Shown: piece by piece, positions 1-8,834 of the stretch
Layout of the letters: each line of letters starts with the position of its first letter
Numbering within the stretch: position 1 is the stretch's first letter
From: Hemicentrotus pulcherrimus
Taxonomy: Eukaryota > Echinodermata > Echinoidea > Camarodonta > Strongylocentrotidae
Length of the DNA stretch: 12,926 nucleotides
NCBI GenBank assembly: GCA_003118195.1
Contig: BEXV01002799.1
Coordinates: 8,974-21,899 of the forward strand
Direction: 5' to 3'
The notes under the pieces: model-generated
Seen by the model: the letters and a program-made list of their open reading frames with translations, nothing else
Told to the model about the DNA's origin: nothing
Database searches by the model: none
Translations under genes and position numbers: made by a program

Positions 1-1019
1 TGCTGTAGAACTTTGCGGGAATTATGAATATGTCATGTTTGTCCTATCTGTGAAATGTAAACGTTAGCAGTGTCCTCATATTAAAATTATGCAAGGAAAC
101 CCGTTTACTTGCTTGCTAGACTTCACTTTCAGACACTATTGAGTGGCTGACTGGCCTTTTTTCTTCTTTGGTAATAACATACATAAAAAGTGTTGTAAAG
201 GGTACATTAGCATTTGTCGACATCAATAACCCACTTCTTGTGATGGCCAAGATTAAACTGATTGAATCTTTGGGCAGCATAAAACGTATGACCATTTGGT
301 ACAATTGTCTGAAAAACAAGACTATTTCTTTTGGGCTCTATAGCCATAAAGTCGATTTGACAACTAATAGTCCTTTTTTTCCCACTTCAAGACATTTTCA
401 AGCCCCACCTTTTTTTAGGGAAGCTCTAAATTAGTATTATCTTTCAAATGCAGTTGGAATTTAACTTTTTCATTTTTTTGGCCTGCATTTATTATCATTT
501 TTTTTGGGGGGTGGGGGTGGGGGGTGTGTGTAAATCGCATTAATGCACTCTTTCGCTCTTCTGTTTATAAAACAGGAAACAAATGTGTCCTATAAAAACA
601 CGCGCCATGACCACATTGATATCTTAAACAACAAGAAAGAAAAATAGCAACAGCAACAACAAATATAACTTGAACTCTGAGTGACAAAAGAAATTGTTTT
701 ATAAGTTGGTCTTTCCTTTCTACATTATGGTGCCACATCATAGCCTGCCATAAGGTTGCATACACGCTATCGTTATAGTGCTTTGTACATGCGAGAGAGC
801 CATCGCTTGAGTGCCATGTGCGTGCAAGGGCGCATTCGTAATAGTAGCTATTGTTCATGCTCATTGGACTGTGCTGTGTGTTTTGTACTAGCTATTTATA
901 GATCCATCGCGTTAATCTCCAAAACAACCTGGCAAGGGGGATTTGGGGCTTGGCACAATGGGAATTAGCCCTGTGGCATGATAAGAGTTAATGGAGCAAC
1001 TGTTGTCTGTTGTTTTCAG
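1..1019. other. No gene recognised; G-run tract
   Basis: Open frames here (for example 168-434 +, 565-864 -, 756-968 +) show no domain, no splice context and no similarity I can recall. If the ZP gene extends upstream this is an intron or 5' flank. A GT/G-rich run near 506-530 is the only marked composition change. Confidence 0.5.
506..530 (+). repeat. G-run tract (possible G-quadruplex)
   Basis: Runs of six, five and six G separated by single T, then TGTGTG. The tract can in principle supply four G-triplets by splitting a six-G run. It follows a T8 run. Confidence 0.4.
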
Positions 1020-1118
1020 ATAAATGTGATAATCTTTGTCTTAATGGAGGGAGCTGTGAGAGAGTAGGTCTTTGCACGTGTGCAGCAGGATTTGCTGGCA
1101 AGATGTGTCAAGATAAGC
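1020..1118 (+). CDS. Exon: EGF-like domain
   Basis: A 99-nt exon follows a TTTTCAG acceptor and precedes a perfect GTAAGT donor. It is phase 1 at both ends, the usual symmetrical layout of shuffled EGF exons. The peptide spans all six EGF cysteines with spacing C-x3-C-x5-C-x5-C-x1-C-x8-C and the motif CLNGGSC, so it is a small EGF of about 33 residues. There is no Asp/Asn-x-Asp/Asn-Glu calcium motif at the start, so calcium binding is not indicated. It joins directly to the ZP exon. Confidence 0.9.
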
Positions 1119-4100
1119 GTAAGTATTTTGAATATTTGTTTGTATTCCGACGAATTCCATTTCATCGTGATTTAGTCAGGATATTTGAACAACCCGTCTG
1201 CATGTATACACACGCACACCCTCATCCACACACCCTAATCAAGTACGGCAATTTTTTATTCTGACACTTGAGATAAAATGCAAAAGGGTTACATAATTGA
1301 CATTTTCTTTGACCTTGGCAATTTTCTTATACCAGTGACATCTGTTCAGTGTGGAAGTAGTTCAATGACCGTCAACATAGATGAACAGCTAGTCCTAGGT
1401 TACGCATCTGATGTTCATTTTCGAGACCAATCCTGCTCCGGTGTAAACAGCAATAGCACCGACATTACTCTCACTACAGGCTACAATCAATGTGGCACCA
1501 CCTTTGAGGTATGACTCCTTAAATGATAACTGGTATAAATCATTCTAGTTGACATGGCTACCAAGACCATTGGCGTGTGCAGGATTTGTGAGGAGGAGGC
1601 TTAAACATCCCAGTAGAGCGCAGCCCTTAACGGCGTGGGGTCCAGGGGCAGAGCCTCAATATGATTTTAAGTTCGCCACGACAGCCATGACATGCTTGCA
1701 TAAATACAATCTGTTTACTTTCATTCAAAATAACGATATATTTGTTATTTTTTAAAGTGAAGATAGTCAAAGTCTGCATCCGATTCAATTCTGCTTCAAT
1801 GGCACTTGACATTACATCAATTATGAACATGAATTCGATGAACAGAGAACGTTTATTTCTCCATTTCAAATCACATTTAACAACGATATTAAGGGCAGAT
1901 ACGAACATTAACAGTGAGTTATTGTCAGTGAGATATATGTTCATAAAATTTGCATGATTTACTCGCTTTTTGCCAATATGAAACGACAACTGAAAGCACA
2001 TTTTTATCCCTTCTTTTCGAATTTCGGCCTTTTTTCGAATTGGATACTGGATTTCACTTTTTTTTCCCGTAACATTATTTTATTTTATATTACTTGGTGT
2101 CATTACAGGAGGATAACACAACTATTATCTTCGCCAACGTGATTACTTACGCCAAGCCTGGTTCGAAAGACGGTACAGTGATCACCCGTAAATATCACAT
2201 GCAGGTTCGGGTTGAATGTTGCCTCAAGAAAGAGGAAATAATCAGTGGGTCCTTCAGACCACAGCTTGGTAAAGGTAGCCTTTAGCGACAAGGGCTCTGG
2301 TGACTTCAATCTGAGATTGGAAAGGTTCGAGACAGATGCTTTTGGTGATCTGGAAGTTGACCCCACCTCTGCTGTCTGGCAACAAGATGACATCTTCTTT
2401 GCTGTGGGTCTTGAGTCGGTACCAGGCGTTGGTATGTTTATTGATAGCTGCTGGGCGACAACCACTCAAGACTCGGATATGGCTCCAAAATACTCTCTAA
2501 TTTCTTCAGGGTTAGTAGAAAACATATAGTGATGGGTTCATTCACTTGACTGCAAATCCGAGGGTTGGGGGTTCAAATCCAAGGCCGGGACTTAAATATT
2601 TTGGCAAGAAATTAATCCACATTTGCCACCCTCCACCCAGGTGCAAATGGGTAACTGGTTTGCTGCTGGGTCGATAATAATTTCAAGCTGATGAGGCTTC
2701 TCGGCTATCATGTACGACCAATGTAAAAATCACTACAAAAGTGTCAAAGTTGCCCATGCTGTTCCACTGATTATTATACTTATTTAACAGAAATTATTTA
2801 TATTTCATTTTGAAAAGATGGAGAGCTTTGCATTTTCTATTTTCCAGAGATATACTATATCATATTACTTTGACGTTGAGGGGGTACTATTTCACAAACT
2901 CTACACCTGACCCTTGGGGAATCAGTACTGGATATGTCATGAAAGACGAAAAGAACCGATGGAACGAAATAAGACAGGCTTCTGAGGGTAAACAAAATTA
3001 GTAGTAGAAGTCAGTCAGTGGCGGATCTAAAGGAGGGGCCCGGAAAAAACCCCGGTAAAACACGTTGACCTTTATTTAGAGATGGGCCCCCTCCCCTGGT
3101 GCCCAAGGATCCGCCCCTGGTTGTAGTAGTGGTAGTAGTAGCAGTAGTGTAGTCATATTAATCGTTGTTGTGATCATAGTAAACATTGTACAAATTATTG
3201 TTATTATTATTATTGTTTTTATTATTATTATTATTGCTACTTTTAGTCTTATTCTTCTTTTTTAAAGAATTTCGTAATTCCCTATATACCAGTTCTCCCA
3301 CGGCTAAGACTCCTGCTAACTCGAGTACATATTTCAATTGGTTCCACAGTTGCCCAGATGATGGAACAGTTGCTATCAATCGTCTCCTTGGATTGGATCG
3401 AGAAGGCTTTTCTTTTAAAGCGTTTGCCTTTGTTGGAGATTACACTGAGGTAAAAAATTTACACGGCATGAAACTTATACACCGAATTTTATTTCAATTT
3501 TGTTTGCCCATTCCATGAGTATATCACAAAAGATACAAGACTGTAAAATCAAGGTCTTAGTTAAGTCATGTCTGCCCCCTCTCTCTATGTGGTTCAGTAA
3601 TTACCTACGTGTTTGGCAACTGGGTGCAACGAAGGTCTTGGACACATTCACCGAGCTCTGTGGTATAAGATATAGAAAATTGAATCGTATTACACTTTTA
3701 CATGATCTTTTTTTAAAGTGCATATTTGAACAAGACGTTATTATAATCTTTTTTTATTAGAATCTTTTTTTATTATTTTTTTTATTATTATTTTATTATC
3801 TTTTTTTATTATTATCGTTATTAGAATCTTGGAGTTTTTTTTATCATATTTGCCTATCTCGAAAGAGAAGTCCACCCTGATTTTAAGTTGGTTGTAATCA
3901 AAGCGGAAATGACAGAAACAAATTAGTGAAAGTTTGAGCGACGTCCAATTAAGAATAGAAAATTTATGAAATTTCTAAAGTTGTCATCAGTGAAACACAA
4001 ATTTGCAACACTGTAAGGTACCCTGTGAGCTCCTCTTCACCGACTGGTTTCTCTAATTTGTTCTGCTTCTATTAAAACCAACTTAATATCAGGCTGTCTT

Positions 4101-4839
4101 CCCCTTTAAAAGGGCAACTTTAAAAGCACATGTGCTTGGACGTCTATAGATACTATCTTAATGCATACATCGTATATTTTTCACAGGTGTACATTCACTG
4201 TTCAGTGAAGGTATGTGGTGCCGTGGAGGCTCAATCGTTTCGAGACGCAGGATGCCCCTCAGAAGATGAACCTCCCGACCGCAAACGTCGATCTTCGTCC
4301 GTTACGTCCACTCAGACAATCAGTAATGGTCCGATTTACGTCCGTCGCTCAACCAGCAATATGGCTACTAATGGTTTGCACTACTTTGTAACAGCATTTT
4401 ACAGGAACCATTTAAAAACAAAAATATAACGTTATCCTTATAGATAACTAAGCACACTCAGTTATGGTAATCCTTTACAGGAAAAATAATGATTGGAATA
4501 TATGGAGATATACCATTAACAGATGCTGATTTCTATTTTCTACTCAAAGTTGGAGGGGAGGGTGAGGAGAAGAAGGAGGAGGGGAGAAGGGTCATTCCCT
4601 ACTGCCATGGAAACGCATGCGATTACATCTAATGCACATTCAATAATTGTTATTCCATATTTTATCTTTTTCAAATTACCACAGATTTGTCTTCCTACAA
4701 CCCATTTGCGACGATCCTCCTAGGAATGATAGCAGCATTGGTTGCTATCGCAATACTGATGGGTGCGGTCAAGCTTGTTCGTATCTCAACCGATATCAAG
4801 TACCAGCGGGTTCCCATTGAATCCATAGAAGGAATTTAA
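1020..4839 (+). CDS. EGF plus ZP domain membrane protein, 3' part of gene (six exons)
   Basis: Exons are 1020-1118, 1336-1508, 2109-2510, 3350-3449, 4187-4373 and 4685-4839, each with AG before and GT after where expected. Phases run 1-1, 1-0, 0-2, 2-0, 0-1 and 1-stop. Seen: one six-cysteine EGF module, then a complete ZP domain with ten cysteines (QCG, QSC, NQCG, VECC, DSCWATT, GCPDD, YIHC, KVC, AGC), then a basic RKRR site, a hydrophobic helix and a short tail. This is the standard plan of ZP-domain proteins, which are cut by a furin-type protease near the membrane and polymerise into extracellular filaments or coats. The 5' exons, including the signal peptide, are not visible and probably lie before the window, since the first exon enters in phase 1. 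One frame break lies inside the third exon near 2274, so as written the gene would not make a full product. The family is clear; the exact orthologue and function are not. Confidence 0.85.
1336..1508 (+). CDS. Exon: start of ZP-N subdomain
   Basis: The acceptor is the pyrimidine-rich TTATACCAG ending at 1335. An alternative AG at 1349 gives the wrong phase. The donor is GAG|GTATGA, leaving phase 0. The peptide starts LTSVQCGSSSMTVNIDEQLV and ends NQCGTTFE, matching the first three ZP-N cysteines and the C-G-T turn typical of ZP modules. N-x-S/T motifs (NSNSTD) give a possible N-glycan site. Confidence 0.9.
1560..1665. repeat. Degraded transposon-like repeat in ZP intron
   Basis: Locally GC-rich text (ATTGGCGTGTGCAGGATTTG; CAGTAGAGCGCAGCC; GGGGTCCAGGGGCAGAGCCT) resembles the terminal wording of abundant MITE-like repeats in marine invertebrates and differs from the AT-rich intron around it. 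I see no intact terminal inverted repeats or target duplication. Confidence 0.35.
2109..2510 (+). CDS. Exon: ZP-N end, linker and most of ZP-C, with frame break
   Basis: The acceptor is CATTACAG; the donor is GG|GTTAGT. The first part reads EDNTTIIFANVITYAKPGSK and on to VECCLKKEEIISGSFRPQLG (phase 0). That frame then stops at 2283-2285. The ZP reading resumes one frame over as KVAFSDKGSGDFNLRLERFE and continues to FIDSCWATTTQDSD, the diagnostic ZP-C block. Removing one G from the pair at 2274-2275 would restore one reading, and only then does the exon end in phase 2 as the next exon requires. No splice explanation works, because the candidate GT-AG pair would be a 17-nt intron and still leaves the wrong frame. 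Confidence 0.85.
2268..2285 (+). other. Frame break in ZP coding exon
   Basis: Upstream frame ends QLGKGSL then TAG; downstream frame reads VKVAFSDKG. The overlap is consistent with one extra G at 2274-2275, or with a two-base loss. It may be a sequencing or assembly error, a null allele, or true gene decay. The rest of the gene looks intact, which favours an error or a recent lesion. Confidence 0.75.
2527..2700 (+). mobile_element. tRNA-derived SINE
   Basis: A perfect pol III B box, GGTTCAAATCC, lies at 2570-2580. It is followed by a body containing GGCAAGAAATTAATCCACAT and CCACCCAGGTGCAAATGGGT, wording that recurs in SINEs of echinoderms and other animals. The A box before it is weak and no tRNA cloverleaf forms, so this is a SINE and not a tRNA gene. 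It sits in the ZP intron right after the 2510 donor. Ends are approximate; no clear target duplication seen. Confidence 0.7.
2848..2987 (+). CDS. Possible optional exon in ZP intron (weak)
   Basis: A TATTTTCCAG acceptor and a GTAAAC donor bound a 140-nt open stretch. It enters in phase 2, matching the exon ending at 2510, and leaves in phase 1, matching an acceptor at 3267 that extends the 3350 exon by 82 nt. Together the two pieces add 222 nt (74 codons) without a frame change or stop. The peptide (including STPDPWGISTGYVMKDEKNR) has no domain I recognise. The short form gives a textbook ZP sequence, so this could be chance or a rare splice form. Confidence 0.2.
3016..3119. mobile_element. 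hAT-like MITE, 104 bp
   Basis: The left end CAGTGGCGGATCT and the inverted right end CAGGGGCGGATCC match at 11 of 13 positions. A second inner pair (GGAGGGGCCC against GGAGGGGGCCC) also folds back. CAG-GGCGGATC termini are characteristic of hAT-family miniature elements. Eight-base flanks (AAGTCAGT and GTTGTAGT) agree poorly, so the target duplication is decayed or the ends are off. Confidence 0.65.
3120..3237. repeat. GTA then TTA/TTG microsatellites
   Basis: Imperfect (GTA)n to about 3154, then (TTA)n with TTG interruptions to about 3237. The T-rich part provides a strong pyrimidine tract for the AG at 3267. Confidence 0.8.
3350..3449 (+). CDS. Exon: ZP-C, GCPDDGT block
   Basis: The acceptor GGTTCCACAG supplies the last base of the codon begun in the previous exon (GG|T, glycine). 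This gives YSLISSG then CPDDGTVAINRLLG, the usual ZP order after CWAT. The exon continues REGFSFKAFAFVGDYTE and ends in phase 0 at GAG|GTAAAA. The open frame extends 82 nt upstream of this acceptor to a second good acceptor at 3267, so a longer form is possible. Confidence 0.85.
3746..3850. repeat. T-run and TTA microsatellite
   Basis: Interrupted TTA/TTTTTTTATTA units, including the word TTAGAATCTT twice. Low-complexity filler in the ZP intron directly before the inverted-arm MITE. Confidence 0.75.
3861..4110. mobile_element. MITE with long terminal inverted repeats
   Basis: The left arm core at 3876-3898 (CCTGATTTTAAGTTGGTTGT...) pairs with 4071-4093 in reverse complement at 21 of 23 bases; weaker pairing extends outward through AGAAG and GGGAAG. 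The interior has words common in sea-urchin repeats (GGTACCCTGTGAGCTCCTC). There is no coding capacity, so it is a non-autonomous element of about 250 bp in the ZP intron. Superfamily and exact ends are not determined. Confidence 0.65.
4187..4373 (+). CDS. Exon: end of ZP-C and furin-type cleavage site
   Basis: The acceptor is TTTTTCACAG. The peptide opens VYIHCSVKVC, the conserved last block of ZP domains, then AGCPSEDEPPDRKRR. RKRR fits the R-x-K/R-R furin consensus at the position where ZP precursors are cut before release. A Ser/Thr-rich linker follows to the membrane. The donor is weak (ATG|GTTTGC) but leaves phase 1, exactly as the last exon needs (G|AT, Asp). Confidence 0.88.
4552..4592 (+). 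repeat. Purine-rich (GGA)-type tract
   Basis: Forty bases almost purely of G and A, with several GGG/GGAG runs, in the last ZP intron. It could resemble a splicing enhancer or just be low complexity. Confidence 0.4.
4685..4839 (+). CDS. Last exon: transmembrane helix and short tail
   Basis: The acceptor is ATTACCACAG. The peptide LSSYNPFATILLGMIAALVA continues as a strongly hydrophobic helix of about 24 residues, then a basic stop-transfer stretch (KLVRISTDIKYQR) and a tail ending IESIEGI before TAA. A single helix near the C-terminus after a furin-type site is the usual ZP anchor. Confidence 0.88.
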
Positions 4840-4993
4840 AAAGGGCCTTAGAATGGAAAATATTCTCCTACTGTATCAAAACAGGGCATCCCACAAAGTG
4901 ATCTAAATCGCACAAGCAGGACCCGTTACTACACTCAACAAAAGAGGAAAAAAGGGACACTCTCTATTATTCAAAATGTTCATACATACTGTC

Positions 4994-4999
4994 AATAAA
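4994..4999 (+). promoter_or_regulatory. Candidate polyadenylation signal of ZP gene
   Basis: AATAAA lies about 155 nt after the ZP stop codon, the first canonical hexamer downstream, giving a short 3'UTR. The sequence is AT-rich, so chance occurrence is possible. Confidence 0.55.
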
Positions 5000-5107
5000 A
5001 TGTAATACAGGAAATAATATTAATGACAAACTAATACTCTATCAACAGGAGATATTTGAAAAGCTTAACTATGAATTGCGTCCATTTGTTTAAAAATGAT
5101 TGTATAA

Positions 5108-5192
5108 CTACTACTACTATACTACTTCTACTACTACTTATTCTACTACTACTGCTAATACCAATACTAATAAAATAATAATAATAATCTTT
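5108..5192. repeat. CTA then ATA microsatellite
   Basis: Imperfect (CTA)n runs into (ATA)n, followed by ATCTTTATTGAAAGGGG. A similar join of AAT units to TCTTTATTGA is common at the ends of retroelement copies in marine invertebrates, so the microsatellite may mark a repeat end. Confidence 0.65.
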
Positions 5193-5205
5193 ATTGAAAG
5201 GGGCA

Positions 5206-5221
5206 CCTTTTATATAAAAGG
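5206..5221. repeat. 16-bp perfect palindrome
   Basis: CCTTTTATATAAAAGG is self-complementary along its whole length. It contains TATAAAA, but no coding region follows on either strand. Confidence 0.5.
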
Positions 5222-5834
5222 AGGTTGATAAATCTTAAAACAAAATAAATGAGATCATTTAAGTAAGGAAACCTGTAGTCATTGGTCATATTTGTTTTGT
5301 GTGAAACTGGTTATTTTTAGAAAACCTTTGTTTCAGCTCTTACCTCAAACCTTATTATCAAAAAGCCCATCTATACGTCATGGCGAGTACATTCTGGTTA
5401 TACATATCACGTCAATATGGTCGAGGCGCAGTGAAGGAACGTTACAATATAAAAGGATATGTGTCAACAGCAAAAGTTAAGTCACTAGACTCTCTCCATA
5501 GGCCTACGAGAGGGGTGGGGGCGTAGACGGCCATTTTTTCCTTCTGTGCCCCTCATGAAAATAATTGTGATCGCGTCTCCCCGGGGACCATCTCATGGCA
5601 TCTTTGTATATTATTGTAGACAATAAATAATTATTATCGTGAGTAAACGTAATAAATTTGTGTAAGCGAGGACAATTGTTTGATATGTTATAATGGGATT
5701 GCCCTAATTATAATACCCCCCACCCCCTTCTTCTATTTCTGACTATATCGGGTAAAGTGATAAAGGTCTGACAAATCGCACAATGGGTATGATGACCAGA
5801 ATAAGAGTACTGAATTGTTGCATCTACCTAAACG

Positions 5835-6060
5835 TGGACTTTAGCCTCTGATACTAAAAAGCGTTTGGAAAGTTGCGAAACGTGGTTTTTAAGAAAAATA
5901 ATGAAAATCCCTGGGACTGACAAAGTTAGTAAGGAGGAAGTTCTTAGACGAGCTGGAGTGCAAATGAAAATGATACGCGAGGGTGTTGATTGGGCAGTTG
6001 AGGTTTATGGGTCGCATTATATGTAAAGAAGGCCGAGAGGATCTTGCTTTAAATCAAATT
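5835..6060 (+). pseudogene. LINE reverse transcriptase C-terminal relic
   Basis: The frame from 5835 reads WTLASDTKKRLESCETWFLR, then RKIMKIPGTDKVSKEEVLRR and AGV. This matches the familiar C-terminal block of non-LTR retrotransposon polymerases (WTL...RLE..E.W..RR.L.IPWTD.VSNEEVLRRAG). Near 5980 the match moves to the next frame: GQLRFMGRIICKEGREDLAL, the following (R/K)QLRFLGH..RKEGLEDLAL block. The first frame stops at 6024-6026. One extra base around GAGGG at 5979-5983 explains the shift. It is a dead, 5'-truncated fragment ending in an AT-rich run; weaker similarity (RTMGMMTRIRVLNCC) may extend back to about 5779. Confidence 0.8.
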
Positions 6061-6141
6061 AAATTTTTATTTAACATAATAATAACATAATTAATACATA
6101 CATGTCCAACAACAACATAGAACATTGGAAGGACCCTAAGG

Positions 6142-6171
6142 AAACAGCTTATTACAGCTTAGAACAGCTTG
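6142..6171 (+). repeat. Three 10-bp units ending ACAGCTT
   Basis: GAAACAGCTT, ATTACAGCTT and AGAACAGCTT stand in direct tandem. A very small, probably incidental array. Confidence 0.45.
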
Positions 6172-6478
6172 TTCTTTTTCTTTTTCCTTCCTCTCTCGCT
6201 TTGCTCCCACCTCTCTTTTTGGTTATTCGATTGAGGGGGCAGATAATGAGAAGAGTCATTCCTCTCGATGTCCCTCAGGCTCCCTCTCTCCCTCACATAA
6301 TACTTTCTTTTATGATCTTTAATTATTGTTAACTAATAAATTGCAAATATGATTTTTTTATTTTTATAAATCAAATATTTGGAAATCATGCATGCAATTT
6401 AGCATTTGGCTGTGATATCATGATGTTGATGAATAAACACCTTACATTGCCCTACCTTACAACCAAACACGCGCAACC

Positions 6479-6672
6479 ACTCTCTCGCTATCTCTCTCTC
6501 TCTCTCTCTCCTTCTCTCCACTTTCCCTTTTTACCCCTCTGCGCTCCCTCGTCCCTTTATCTCCCTCTTTTTTCTTCTCCCGCCTTCCCACCTGCTTTCT
6601 CTTCCTCTCGCTCTCCCTCTTTCTTTCTCTATCTCCTCCACATCTCTCTCTCTCTCTTGCTCACTCGCTATC
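6479..6672. repeat. CT-rich polypyrimidine tract
   Basis: Nearly 190 bases almost wholly of C and T, with a pure (TC)n core near 6491-6511. The 86-residue open frame across it is a Ser/Leu/Pro artefact of composition. Such mirror-like homopurine-homopyrimidine DNA can adopt triplex structure. Confidence 0.8.
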
Positions 6673-8830
6673 AAGAATGAAGTGACACAGAGCTAACTTT
6701 TGATCATATTGCGGAAAGCGTTTATTTTCGATTTTCGTTGTTTAGCAACTTTACTTTTGCAGCGTAACATAAGAACAAAAGTAGATATTCATCATGAAAC
6801 ATTATATCAGATGAATGCAGTAATGAAACAAGACATTGATGAAAGTCGTAAAAGCAATAAACACGTCTATGAAGCTACTTAATACAGATTTCATTAAAAC
6901 CAATTTAAAGAACTCAGAAAATTAACATATGGCCTATTCCTAAAACATTCTGTAAAACACAACAGTAGTTTTTAAAAAAAAATGTTATTTAAAGATAAAC
7001 AGTGCAGTATTTGAATAATAAGAAGAAAGTATGCAAATAAGGACTGAAAGAGCTACCTGTCAATCAGTTGAAAATATAATTCAATAACGATTTGTTTATA
7101 ATCGAATAATTGCCAAAAATTAAAGCAGTAGCGAAAAAAATACATGTAGAGTAACTATGTTATGTAATTGTGAAAGTTAAAAACAAAAATCATTGTTACA
7201 GTTTGGGGAAGTTAGAAAGGTATTAAAATAGTTGTTAATGAGCTACATAGGCCATATAAAATATATAGGCCTATAGAATGATTAGAAGATAGTAGTGATT
7301 ATCATTCAAGACTGAAACCAAAAACAACACTATTGTTACAGCAAACAGGAAGAAAAAGAGGATAAGTGGGGTGGAGCGAGAAACATGAGTGATCCGAGAT
7401 TAGAGGGGATAATAGCATTACACAATAGATAAATGGTCTTTCATTTAGATTCATGCCGGCACAAATCATTAACCAAATCAAAGAGATTCATATTATGTAG
7501 CAATATTCCGAATATTATGAATTTAGGATGTCACTGGTTAAGCAACGGTACAGGGTTGGAGAAGCCATAAAGTTAATCAGATTAAGGGGAAGATAATATT
7601 ACATACATATAGATAGCATTTTCCCCATGAAATCAACATTTCCAATTTAAGTTCCAGTTTCTTGCCTTCCGTCAGAATTTTGAGTGTATAGAAAACTGGA
7701 AACCTTTCTAAACGTACTCTTTTTAAAAGGACTTGGTAACATTGATCAGGAGAGAGAAAATGGCGGGTGCTAAGGTAGTGACTTCAATGCTAGATGTACA
7801 ATTAAAGAGATTCTGAAAGTTTGAGTAAAAACGGACCATTATTAATGATAAAAATTGAAAAGAACTGATCTGATCGATTTCAGAATTCTCCAAACTATAT
7901 TAGTACAATTTAATTACGTTTGAGGAGAATTTTTAAATCGTCACAAAGCAATGGATTGGCTCTTTATACCATTCCAGACATTTAAGTGTTAACAGATTTT
8001 TTTAAAGCCTGGCTTACGTCTTATTTTCATTGAAAGCGGTTGGGAAATTCAATAATCGTTGGGAGAATTTACTGTATAGAGGTTGTTGTGCAATTTCGAA
8101 GAAAACCATAAACATCTTTGTGGTTTGAGAATTTTTTTCAGGATTTTGTGCATGTTATTTCAGTAGAGGTGATATAATAAGTAATATGTCATACACAAAT
8201 CATGCAATTTTTTCATCAACCTTCAACAATGTTACATGTCACTGCGACATATCACTCATTTGTGAGCAAGTCTTTATTCGTAGTCAGAGAAATTGCGAAG
8301 AATTAAGTTCTCTTCAAATTAAAGTTTTCAATAAACAAGGTAACTATTTATGGTATAGAGAGTTCACATCAAGGCATTTATCATAATGTAAATAATGTGA
8401 CGAATAAAAAAAAAATTGATTAAAGATTTGAAGTTAAGAATTCGGTTAGTTTAGGAAATTACCGAGGAGCAATTGACTCAAGAGAAAGTGTCGTTTAGTC
8501 ATCGAGAAACAAAAGACTCAATTTGTTAAGTCAGATAGACAGCGGTGCTGTAGTCGAGTCCATCCCACCCGAGTCCGAGTCCTAGAACACAATACCCCCG
8601 ATGACACCTCAATCAGGAAAAAGGAGCCTGGAATAACAAAGTTCTGTTCGTTTAAAGCAAAGTTTGCATTTCCATAATTCGATTAAACAAACTAGTTTAA
8701 ACTGGCTGCATGCCTTTGCAACAGAGTTGAAAAAGACTCAACACCGTTTCGTTGACGATCAGCCATGTAGTATACGTTTGATAAAGTAACGTTTTACTTT
8801 AGCATTTTGACATCGGGTGTTTTTACCTCT
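6673..8830. other. No gene recognised, AT-rich intergenic DNA
   Basis: Both strands are stop-rich. Frames at 6700-6882 and 8186-8386 show no domain or splice pattern. Noted only: TATAGGCCTATA near 7264, and CGAGTCC...CGAGTCCGAGTCC near 8555-8583, which looks like repeat wording. It lies downstream of both converging genes. Confidence 0.5.
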
Positions 8831-8834
8831 GATA

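Noticed and set aside
168..434. 88-codon + strand frame and overlapping - strand frame at 116-319
   Set aside because: No domain, no plausible splice or start context; length is within chance for this region.
1627..2001. 124-codon - strand frame and + strand frames at 1549-1957
   Set aside because: They lie in a ZP intron and over a degraded repeat; no recognisable protein.
2269..2286. Micro-intron from GTAAAG to TTTAG to explain the ZP frame break
   Set aside because: It would be 17 nt and leaves the ZP reading in the wrong frame.
2560..2600. tRNA gene at the B box
   Set aside because: No acceptor, D or anticodon stems; the flanking body is SINE wording.
3158..3379. Poly-Asn (-) and poly-Leu (+) open frames
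   Set aside because: Products of the TTA microsatellite, not genes.
6420..6680. Ser/Leu/Pro-rich 86-codon frame
   Set aside because: Stop-free only because the DNA is almost pure C and T.
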